This document shows, piece after piece, positions 1 through 7,215 of a stretch of 64,000 nucleotides of DNA (positions are counted from its first letter, which is position 1; every line of letters starts with the position of its first letter). The stretch comes from an uncultured Bacteroidales bacterium. GTDB lineage: Bacteria; Bacteroidota; Bacteroidia; Bacteroidales; UBA932. The stretch covers positions 1 to 64,000 of the forward strand of contig CALUTW010000009.1 in the NCBI GenBank assembly GCA_944323805.1. Direction: 5' to 3'. The translations under genes and the position numbers were made by a program. The notes below the pieces were generated by a model. That model was not told the origin of the DNA. It ran no database searches and worked only from the letters and a program-made list of their open reading frames with translations.

Positions 1-1730
1 ATGATTTTCTTGACAAGAGGATTCTCCATATTGACGGTAATGTTATATGAAGCCGGCATCTCACCATAGAAATTCATCCCTCCGCCAAGTGCGGACATCT
101 CTCGGTATCGGCGCATGAACTCCGACTGTGTGATGAGGATAGGAGATGCATCTTCTCCCATATTGTCCGCCGTCACATAATAATTGTTTTCCTTCGGCAG
201 GACATACTGGAATATGGTATTGAGGTCCGCCTTCTCGTCATCACTCATTTCAAGCTTCATCTTATCCTCCTTCGGGATAAGGTTGCCGATGCTGTCAGAA
301 TCCACGCGGGCGAAACGGGAATTCTCCACCTTCATCTCCAGCAGATTGACAAAATGCGAATCAAGCTGGCAGTCCATCAGCAGCACATCATAGCCTTTAT
401 TCTTCGCAGCCTCAATATAAGGATATTGCGCCTCGACATCGGTAGCATACAGGAATACGACCTTCTTGTCCTTGTCTGTCTGTTCCCCCTCGATAGCCTT
501 CCTGTAGTCATCTATACTGAAATATTTGCCGTCAGTGTTCTTGAGCAGGCAGAATTTCATAGCCCTTTCGCAGAATTTCTCGTCGCTCAGCATACCGTAT
601 TCGATGAAGAGCTTGAGATTGTCCCATTTGTTCTCGAGGGCCTCACGCTCATTCCTGAAGATTTCCTCCAGCCTGTCAGCCACCTTACGGGTAATGTAGC
701 CGGATATCTTCTTGACATTGGCATCGCTCTGCAGATAACTTCTCGAGACGTTCAACGGAATGTCCGGAGAATCGATTACACCGTGAAGCAGCGTAAGGAA
801 GTCAGGAACGATATTATCCACCGAATCCGTGACAAACATCTGGTTGCAGTAGAGCTGTATCTTGTTCCTTGTAATCTCCATCTTGTCCTTGATCTTAGGG
901 AAATAAAGGATACCGGTCAGATGGAACGGATAGTCTACATTGAGGTGGATATGGAACAGAGGCTCGTCCTGCATAGGATACAATGCCCTGTAGAACTCCA
1001 TATAGTCCTCTTCCTTAAGGTCGGACGGTTTCTTTGCCCACAGAGGTTCAAGCTTGTTGATGACATTGTCCTTGTCCGTATCGACATATTTGCCGTCCTT
1101 CCATTCCTGCTCCTTGCCGAAGATCACAGGGACAGGCATGAACTTGCAATACTTGTCCAGAAGGGTCTGGATACGTCCTTTTGTGGCAAATTCAGCATCC
1201 TCGTCATCGATATACAGGGTTATTTCAGTTCCCCTGGAGGTCTTGTCGCTGTCTGTCATCTCATATTCAGGGCTGCCGTCACAGGACCACCTGACCGCCT
1301 TGGACCCCTCCTTCCATGACAAAGTGTCAATCGTAACTTTCTTTGACACCATGAAAGCCGAGTAGAACCCGAGGCCGAAATGACCTATGATATTTCCTAT
1401 CTGGTCCTTGTATTTCTCAAGGAATTCCCCTGCACTTGAAAACGCTATCTGGTTGATGTACTGGTCCACTTCCTCAGCGGTCATGCCGAGTCCGTTATCT
1501 ATGACTTTCAAAGTCTTGGCATCCTCATCAAGGACAATGCGCACATTCAGGTCCCCGAGCTCCCCCTTGAACTCGCCTGATGCTGCAAGCGCCTTCATCT
1601 TCTGGTCGGCATCGACCGCATTCGCCACGAGTTCACGCAGGAAAATCTCATGGTCCGAATAAAGAAACTTCTTGATTACCGGGAAAATATTTTCCGTGGT
1701 AACGCCTATCTTACCTTTTGTCTCACTCAT
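1..1730 (-). CDS. htpG: Molecular chaperone HtpG (Hsp90 family), 3' end outside the window
   Basis: Cytosolic ATP-dependent chaperone of the Hsp90 family. Read on the minus strand from the ATG at 1728-1730, it gives about 576 codons with no stop before the window edge, so roughly the last 100 residues of a normal protein of about 680 are missing. The GHKL ATPase domain is plain: FLRELVANAVDA (Asn and Asp for nucleotide and magnesium), DNGLGMT, GHFGLGFYSAFMV and RGTEITLYI. The middle-domain catalytic arginine lies in NVSRSYLQSD. It is transcribed divergently from the NtrC-like regulator, with about 200 bp between them. No clear minus-strand TAnnTTTG element was found in that gap. The family assignment is secure; only the C-terminal dimerisation domain cannot be checked. 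Confidence 0.97.
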   Translation of the reverse strand, partial: MSETKGKIGVTTENIFPVIKKFLYSDHEIFLRELVANAVDADQKMKALAASGEFKGELGDLNVRIVLDEDAKTLKVIDNGLGMTAEEVDQYINQIAFSSAGEFLEKYKDQIGNIIGHFGLGFYSAFMVSKKVTIDTLSWKEGSKAVRWSCDGSPEYEMTDSDKTSRGTEITLYIDDEDAEFATKGRIQTLLDKYCKFMPVPVIFGKEQEWKDGKYVDTDKDNVINKLEPLWAKKPSDLKEEDYMEFYRALYPMQDEPLFHIHLNVDYPFHLTGILYFPKIKDKMEITRNKIQLYCNQMFVTDSVDNIVPDFLTLLHGVIDSPDIPLNVSRSYLQSDANVKKISGYITRKVADRLEEIFRNEREALENKWDNLKLFIEYGMLSDEKFCERAMKFCLLKNTDGKYFSIDDYRKAIEGEQTDKDKKVVFLYATDVEAQYPYIEAAKNKGYDVLLMDCQLDSHFVNLLEMKVENSRFARVDSDSIGNLIPKEDKMKLEMSDDEKADLNTIFQYVLPKENNYYVTADNMGEDASPILITQSEFMRRYREMSALGGGMNFYGEMPASYNITVNMENPLVKKI

Positions 1731-1906
1731 AACTATTTTATTTTTGTTGTTTCCAGGATAATTCCGGTCGGGCTATCAGTCAAATTGTGTTCCAGCCCAC
1801 GGTCCATGACAATATGTCAGTCCTGCAGGTGCACCGCCAAAAGAAGCCGGCGGGACAAAGTCTTGCCGACAGCCCCGCGGGACTTCTAAATGTACCGGAA
1901 ATACGT

Positions 1907-1914
1907 TATATTTG
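1907..1914 (+). promoter_or_regulatory. Bacteroidota -7 element TATATTTG for the NtrC-like regulator
   Basis: TATATTTG matches TAnnTTTG exactly and lies 22 bp before the ATG at 1937. No clear TTTG occurs 19-21 bp upstream, so only half of the consensus is present. The position argues against the longer reading frame that opens at 1787. The rest of the htpG-regulator gap (1731-1936) shows nothing else I can name. Confidence 0.45.
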
Positions 1915-1936
1915 CGATGGCTTTACTGTCACTTCA

Positions 1937-3280
1937 ATGGAAAAATTCAAAGGGAAAATACTTGCGGTCGATGACAACGCAGGAATAAGGGCTGCACTGG
2001 AAATACTTCTGCCGCTCCATTTTACAGAAGTGAAGATAATCCCGTCGCCGAATGAACTCATATCACAGGCTGAAGGTTTCAGGCCGGATGCAGTACTCCT
2101 TGACATGAATTTCCACAGGGACATAAATACCGGCAATGAAGGGCTCTACTGGCTGACCGAGCTCAAGGGCCGGTTCAAGGACATCGAAATCGTACTGTTT
2201 ACAGCATATGCCGATGTAGCCCTCGCCGTGGAAGGCATGAAACGCGGAGCCTTCGATTTTGTCGTCAAGCCATGGGACAACGACAAGCTGATATCCACAC
2301 TCAGGGAGGCGTGCGCAAGGCACAGGAAAGAGCCTGCCGCCCACTGCCGCAGACATGGGATGATATGGGGTAACGGGCCTGCAATGAAGGAGATACGCAG
2401 GACAGTCGAAAAGACAGCCCCGACAGATGCCACCATACTCATCACAGGGGAAAACGGTTCCGGGAAAGACATGCTTGCACAGGAAATCCACAGGCTCTCG
2501 GCAAGAAGCGGCAGGAAAATGGTATGCGCCGATGTCGGTGCAATCCCCGAGACACTCTTTGAAAGCGAGCTCTTCGGACATGTCAGGGGCGCCTTCACAG
2601 ACGCCAGGGCTGACCGTGCCGGACTGTTTGAGCAGGCAGACGGAGGGACTCTCTTTCTCGATGAAATAGGCAACATTCCCATCCACCTCCAGGCAAAGCT
2701 TCTCAGGGCGCTGCAGAACAGGACAATAACAAGGCTTGGCGATACCAGGCCAATTCCCGTAGACATCCGGCTCATATGCGCGACCAACATGGATATCGGG
2801 AAAATGGTGGCTGAAGGACGTTTCCGCGAGGACCTGTACTACAGGATAAATACCGTGAACATATGCCTGCCTCCACTGAGACAGCGTCAGGACGAAATAG
2901 TCCCTCTTGCGGAAATGTTCATGGAAAGATTCTCGGAGAAATACAGGCGCAATGTAATCTCTCTTGAAGACGATGCCAGGGAGGCGCTGGTCCGCTGCCA
3001 ATGGAAGGGGAACATAAGGGAGCTCGGCAACTGCATTGAAAAGGCCGTGATAATGGCTGAAAGGCAGAGCATAGGCAAGCAGGACCTTCATCTGCAGGAA
3101 GATGCCGCCCCCGTGCAGACAAGTCAGGGGACATATGCGGAGGAAACGCTTGAAATGATTGAAGAGCGGGCCATAAGGAACGCGCTGAGGAAATTCAACG
3201 GCAACCTCTCTCTTGTGGCAAAATCCCTCGACATCAGCCGTCCCACACTGTACAGCAAACTGAAGAAATACGGCATATGA
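1937..3280 (+). CDS. Sigma-54-dependent response regulator, NtrC/AtoC type
   Basis: 447-residue transcriptional activator of three parts. The receiver domain (about 1-120) has the acidic pair D12-D13, phospho-acceptor D56 in VLLDMNF and the lysine of VVKPW. The AAA+ domain (about 150-380) has the Walker A GENGSGKD and the arginine-rich sensor region FREDLYYRINTV. A Fis-type helix-turn-helix closes the protein (ISRPTLYSKLKKYGI). The loop that contacts sigma-54 reads GAFTDA instead of GAFTGA. The start at 1937 is chosen because REC domains begin this way and a -7 element lies just upstream; an in-frame ATG at 1787 would add 50 residues of unrelated sequence. The stop overlaps the kinase start by 4 bp (ATGA), so the pair is translationally coupled. 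Its target genes cannot be told from the sequence. Confidence 0.93.
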   Translation: MEKFKGKILAVDDNAGIRAALEILLPLHFTEVKIIPSPNELISQAEGFRPDAVLLDMNFHRDINTGNEGLYWLTELKGRFKDIEIVLFTAYADVALAVEGMKRGAFDFVVKPWDNDKLISTLREACARHRKEPAAHCRRHGMIWGNGPAMKEIRRTVEKTAPTDATILITGENGSGKDMLAQEIHRLSARSGRKMVCADVGAIPETLFESELFGHVRGAFTDARADRAGLFEQADGGTLFLDEIGNIPIHLQAKLLRALQNRTITRLGDTRPIPVDIRLICATNMDIGKMVAEGRFREDLYYRINTVNICLPPLRQRQDEIVPLAEMFMERFSEKYRRNVISLEDDAREALVRCQWKGNIRELGNCIEKAVIMAERQSIGKQDLHLQEDAAPVQTSQGTYAEETLEMIEERAIRNALRKFNGNLSLVAKSLDISRPTLYSKLKKYGI

Positions 3281-4521
3281 TCATATGGATTCTGTCAATT
3301 GCCGTTACAGCTGCAGCTGCTTTCGGCGCCGCCGGCATTTATTTTACCTCACTCACAAGACGTAAGGTAACCTATATGCTCGATGCCCTTGAAGACAATG
3401 AGACCAACTTCAGGTTCAGGGAAGACAAGGGGCCCGGCAAAAGGTTCAACCGTACACTGAACCGTATCCGGAAAATATTCGAGAAAGAGAAGGAGACGAT
3501 AAAGAGCCAGGAGAAATACTATGGCCAGATGCTGGACCATGTCCAGACCGGAATAGCCGTCATTGACGGGGACAGGATAGAATACTGCAACTCCAAGGCG
3601 CTCGAAATGCTCGGGATAACCACCTTCAGCAGCATCCGGCAGCTCAGACGGATAAACCCTCCTCTCGCCGAGGCATTTGTCAAGGTCACTGAAGACAACG
3701 AGGAGAAGGCTTCATGCAGCAACGAATCCTCCACAATGACATTCTCGGTCACTGCATCGACGGCCAGGCTGCAAGGCCGGGAGGTAAAGATTGTCGCATT
3801 CAACGACATCAGCAGCGACATGGAGGAAAACGAGGCGGATTCCTGGACAAGACTCATCCGAGTACTTACACATGAGATAATGAACACCGTTACCCCGATT
3901 GCCTCCCTCAGCGAAACCCTGGCCGGTTATGCTGGCAGGTACACATCAGAAAACATGCAGGCAGACGGCAGTGCAGGCAGCAGCTGTCCGGACCTTGAAG
4001 CAGGCCTCAAGGCAATCTCGGCATCGTCAAGGAACCTGATAAAGTTCGTGAACTCGTACCGGGACCTTACACATATCCCTGCTCCCGCAAGAAAGGCATT
4101 CTACCTCAAGGACCTTATCGGCAGCGTACTGCAGCTCACTGAAGAAAGCATGTCAGAGGCAGGAGCGACGTGCACATACATCGAAAAGACAGAGGATATA
4201 CTCCTCTATGCCGACATGGGACAGATTTCACAGATATTCATCAATATGCTGCGGAATGCCGTCCAGGCGGGTGCGACCGCCGTAGACATCACAGCCGAGA
4301 TTACGACGGCAGGGAGCATTGTAATAAACATAGCCAACAACGGACTCCCCATCAGCCGGGAGAGCCAGGAAGAAATCTTCGTGCCGTTCTTTACGACAAA
4401 GCCTTCCGGGACGGGAATCGGGCTCAGCATATCACGTCAGATAATGAGAATGCACAACGGCAGCATCAGACTGTCGAAAAGCGACAGCGATGCCACCGTA
4501 TTCACGCTGATATTCAGGTAA
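3277..4521 (+). CDS. Membrane sensor histidine kinase, NtrY-like
   Basis: 414-residue kinase paired with the NtrC-like regulator upstream. A single membrane segment spans residues 3-25, followed by a short linker and a PAS-like region (about 85-180: MLDHVQTGIAVIDGDRIEYC). The H-box is RVLTHEIMNTVTPI with phospho-acceptor H199, a form typical of NtrY-like kinases. The ATPase domain shows the N-box NMLRNAVQAGAT and the G-box GTGIGLSISRQI. There is no extended periplasmic domain, so the signal is probably cytoplasmic or membrane-borne (inference). The gene ends 22 bp before the converging PepSY-like gene. Confidence 0.92.
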   Translation: MIIWILSIAVTAAAAFGAAGIYFTSLTRRKVTYMLDALEDNETNFRFREDKGPGKRFNRTLNRIRKIFEKEKETIKSQEKYYGQMLDHVQTGIAVIDGDRIEYCNSKALEMLGITTFSSIRQLRRINPPLAEAFVKVTEDNEEKASCSNESSTMTFSVTASTARLQGREVKIVAFNDISSDMEENEADSWTRLIRVLTHEIMNTVTPIASLSETLAGYAGRYTSENMQADGSAGSSCPDLEAGLKAISASSRNLIKFVNSYRDLTHIPAPARKAFYLKDLIGSVLQLTEESMSEAGATCTYIEKTEDILLYADMGQISQIFINMLRNAVQAGATAVDITAEITTAGSIVINIANNGLPISRESQEEIFVPFFTTKPSGTGIGLSISRQIMRMHNGSIRLSKSDSDATVFTLIFR

Positions 4522-4543
4522 CCGGAGAGGCTTCCCCGGAGGC

Positions 4544-4984
4544 TCAGTCGTCTATCCCCATCAGGTTGTAGTTCCTGTCAAAGGTAAGCTCGATACCGGA
4601 AACGAGCTTGACCTCGAATTCATTCCTGTCCCGCGAAATCTTCCTGCATGCCTGGCCTACCCAGTCGGATGCAATATATGATGCAATCGCAGGCGGCAGG
4701 ATCCTGCTGTCAAGGGTCCGGTACCGGCATTCGATGTCGGTCCAGCGGCCCCTGCGGTCAAACTCGACCATTGCTCCCTGCACAAACATCACTTCGTACG
4801 AAAGCTCTGCGAATTCCCTTTCCATCTTGACATATGCTATCTTCTCAGACGGAAAATACTCGAGAATGAACTGCTGTGCCTTCTCCGGCAGCCTGTCGAA
4901 ACTTATCGCCTTGTCATTGTCTGCACATGCCGCTGCGGCGAATGACATGATCACGGCAAGCACTGTCATAAATCTTTTCGTCAT
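4544..4984 (-). CDS. Secreted PepSY-like (DUF2874-type) protein
   Basis: 146-residue exported protein. The start at 4984 gives a normal signal peptide (MTKRF, a hydrophobic run, then AAAAC); an upstream ATG at 5086 would add a non-signal extension. The cysteine after AAAA could be a lipobox, but a signal peptidase I site is also possible. The mature part resembles the two-lobed PepSY-like domain of Bacteroidota: LPEKAQQFILEYFP, then AELSYEVMFVQGAMVEFDRRGRW, and a second half ending GIELTFDRNYNLMGIDD. These proteins often accompany two-component systems and probably bind a ligand outside the cytoplasm (family knowledge). It is the last gene of the regulator-kinase operon on this strand, 77 bp after the kinase. 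Confidence 0.8.
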   Translation of the reverse strand: MTKRFMTVLAVIMSFAAAACADNDKAISFDRLPEKAQQFILEYFPSEKIAYVKMEREFAELSYEVMFVQGAMVEFDRRGRWTDIECRYRTLDSRILPPAIASYIASDWVGQACRKISRDRNEFEVKLVSGIELTFDRNYNLMGIDD

Positions 4985-5061
4985 ATCCTGTCTTGTTTTC
5001 CGGCTGCAAAAATATCCCGGGAATCTGAAATCAATCTGAAATAGCCGCATATCATCATGGA

Positions 5062-6333
5062 TTACACGTGTCTTACCGTAAAGCAATGCCTGCCGTCATA
5101 GCCATATTCCACCTTGAGCCCGGAATTGTCACAGACTGCCTTTACCAGCGCAAGCCCAAGTCCGGTAGAGCCCTCCTTCCTGGAATTCTCCTGATAGAAC
5201 CTTGTAAAGATCCTTGACCTGTCGAGAGGTCCGGCCCCCTCATTGGATACCGAGAACCCGTCATTCCATATCCTGATGTCTATCACGGATTTGTCCGGAC
5301 TGTGGCTGAATGCATTCTTAAGCAGATTGTTGACGAGAACTGATGCAAGCTGGACATTCATCCTCCATACGCAGCCTTCCCCGACGGAAAGTTCCACCCC
5401 GAGGTCCTTCGTGGCATACACTTCCTTGAACATCAGGACATTCTCCCTGAAGACGGATGCAATATCCACATCCTCAACATCCGGGAACTGGCCGTTCTCT
5501 ATCTTGGACATCAGGAGCAGGGTCTTGTTAAGCCTTGTCAGGTCCATGATTGTCCTGTGTATCTTCACAAGTTCTCCGGCCTGCTCCTCCGTAAGTCCAG
5601 GGGAATCCAGAAGCATCTCTATCCTTCCCATGCTCACGGCAAGAGGCGTCTGAAGCTCGTGTGATGCATTGCTGATAAACTGCTTCTGCTGGTCATACAG
5701 CTTTTCGGACCTGTCGACGGCCTTCTGCGCAGCCTCCGCAAGCTTCCGGAACTCCACGACATCCGTACCGGACGGGACAGGCGCATTGTTCTTTCCCGGG
5801 GCATACGAGTCATACCATCTGACCAGGGCATCGAACGGGCGCATATTGAATCTTATGACGACAATAGTTATCGATACGAGAGCTATCAGGAGCACTATAT
5901 AAAGTATGACAATACTCCATAATATCGACCTGACCAGATCCGCCCTCTCGAATGTCGGGACAGCGACCGTAAGCTCATAGAAGGCACCGTCGGAATCCAT
6001 GAATACCTGTCTGCGGATCCTGGCCGGTTCATGCTCGCCCTCGCTCGCTATGTAGATGTCCGCATCCTCATATCTGATACGCTGCCTGCTGTCGGCATAC
6101 TCTGGGCTCACTTTCCTTATATAATATGTATTGTTCGTCCCGTTGTCCGTAGCCGGAAGGCGTGCACCGGATAGCCACTTGATGATGATGTCCCGGGAAT
6201 ATTCCTCAAGCATGTCATCAGTCTCGTCATTTATCTCCGCTGTCATGACCCTGAAAAAGAAGATGCTCCACAATGTCATGAATACAAGCATTATGGACGA
6301 GAGGCTCAGGGCTATCTTATAGATCAGTTTCAT
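5062..6333 (-). CDS. Sensor histidine kinase with periplasmic domain
   Basis: 423-residue kinase. Membrane helices lie at about 5-28 and 135-161 and bracket a periplasmic sensor region of about 105 residues. A HAMP-like stretch follows, then the H-box SNASHELQTPLAV with phospho-acceptor H225, an N-box (LVNNLLKNAFSHS) and the G-box STGLGLALVKAV. It lies 41 bp downstream of its OmpR-type regulator and 77 bp upstream of the PepSY-like gene, so the three genes read as one operon. A plausible model is that the PepSY-like protein modulates or reports to this kinase outside the membrane, but nothing in the sequence proves it. Confidence 0.93.
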   Translation of the reverse strand: MKLIYKIALSLSSIMLVFMTLWSIFFFRVMTAEINDETDDMLEEYSRDIIIKWLSGARLPATDNGTNNTYYIRKVSPEYADSRQRIRYEDADIYIASEGEHEPARIRRQVFMDSDGAFYELTVAVPTFERADLVRSILWSIVILYIVLLIALVSITIVVIRFNMRPFDALVRWYDSYAPGKNNAPVPSGTDVVEFRKLAEAAQKAVDRSEKLYDQQKQFISNASHELQTPLAVSMGRIEMLLDSPGLTEEQAGELVKIHRTIMDLTRLNKTLLLMSKIENGQFPDVEDVDIASVFRENVLMFKEVYATKDLGVELSVGEGCVWRMNVQLASVLVNNLLKNAFSHSPDKSVIDIRIWNDGFSVSNEGAGPLDRSRIFTRFYQENSRKEGSTGLGLALVKAVCDNSGLKVEYGYDGRHCFTVRHV

Positions 6334-6374
6334 CTCAGGATATATTCACGCCCGGGAAGCCGGGACCTGTTGAG

Positions 6375-7058
6375 TCATTCTTTCCCTTCTGTCAGCTTAT
6401 ATCCGAATCCGTATACCGACTTTATCCCGATATCCGCACCGGCTTCCTCGAGCTTGCGACGCAGGTTCTTCATCTGGGCATATACGAACTGGAAATTGTC
6501 GGCCTGGTCCACATGGTCGCCCCATACGGCCTCGGCGAGTACGGTCTTGTCCACAAGGTGCCCGGGACGCTGCATCAGATAGGCAAGGATATCAAATTCC
6601 TTTTTCAGAAGCGGCACATCCTTCCCGTCCACCCTCAGCCGGTTCGAGTCCGGTTCGAGAGAGACATTGCCGAGCCTGTAGGCAAACTCTCCGTCATTAT
6701 GGCTGCGGCGGGACACGCTCCTCATCCTTGCCACCAGCTCTGCAAGATGGAACGGCTTTGCCAGATAGTCATCGGCCCCGAGCTCCAGCCCACGGACCTT
6801 GTCGTCTATGGAATCCTTCGCTGAAATTATAATGACATTGGTCCTCTTGCTGAGCCTGCGCACATATTCGAGTATGTCGAATCCGCTGCCTCCGGGCAGC
6901 ATTATATCCAGCAGCACACAGTCATAGCTGTACACGGCCAGCTTGTCGATTGCCGAGTCATGGTCGGACGCCGTCTCGACCACATACCCCTCCTTTTTCA
7001 GCGTCTTCGACATCAGCTCCTGCAGAGAGGCTTCATCTTCAACAATTAGTATCTTCAT
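6375..7058 (-). CDS. OmpR/PhoB-family response regulator
   Basis: 227-residue regulator. The receiver domain contains E7-D8, phospho-acceptor D51 in VLLDIMLPGG and the lysine in YLAKPFHLAEL. A C-terminal winged-helix domain of about 100 residues has PLLKKEFDILAYLM and ends in YGFGYKLTEG. It is the first gene of the operon with the kinase and PepSY-like protein. A minus-strand -7 element (TATATTTG on that strand) sits at 7086-7093, 28 bp before the start. It resembles RprY of Bacteroides in size and arrangement, but the sequence does not prove orthology. Confidence 0.93.
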   Translation of the reverse strand: MKILIVEDEASLQELMSKTLKKEGYVVETASDHDSAIDKLAVYSYDCVLLDIMLPGGSGFDILEYVRRLSKRTNVIIISAKDSIDDKVRGLELGADDYLAKPFHLAELVARMRSVSRRSHNDGEFAYRLGNVSLEPDSNRLRVDGKDVPLLKKEFDILAYLMQRPGHLVDKTVLAEAVWGDHVDQADNFQFVYAQMKNLRRKLEEAGADIGIKSVYGFGYKLTEGKE

Positions 7059-7085
7059 CGTCCGGGTAATACAGGGTTATCAGAG

Positions 7086-7093
7086 CAAATATA
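7086..7093 (-). promoter_or_regulatory. -7 element TATATTTG for the OmpR-type regulator operon
   Basis: The plus strand reads CAAATATA, which is TATATTTG on the coding strand, 28 bp upstream of the regulator start. No TTTG partner is found at the usual distance. Confidence 0.4.
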
Positions 7094-7177
7094 ATGATTT
7101 CCCGCCACTTCATTACGGCAATGGATATGATTTTACAAAAACATCGTCCATTTCTAAGATTTGCGGAATAAAAGTAC

Positions 7178-7185
7178 TATCTTTG
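7178..7185 (+). promoter_or_regulatory. -7 element TATCTTTG upstream of polA
   Basis: TATCTTTG fits TAnnTTTG and lies 30 bp before the polA ATG. The nearest TTTG (7160-7163) is only 14 bp away, so the -33 part is poor. Confidence 0.45.
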
Positions 7186-7215
7186 AAGATTAATGCCATT
7201 TGATTTGACATCCCC

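Noticed and set aside
354..1319. Long plus-strand ORF of 321 codons
   Set aside because: It lies wholly antisense to htpG, whose minus-strand reading matches Hsp90 throughout.
2063..3091. Minus-strand ORF of 342 codons
   Set aside because: Antisense to the NtrC-like regulator; no family features, only codon-bias shadow.
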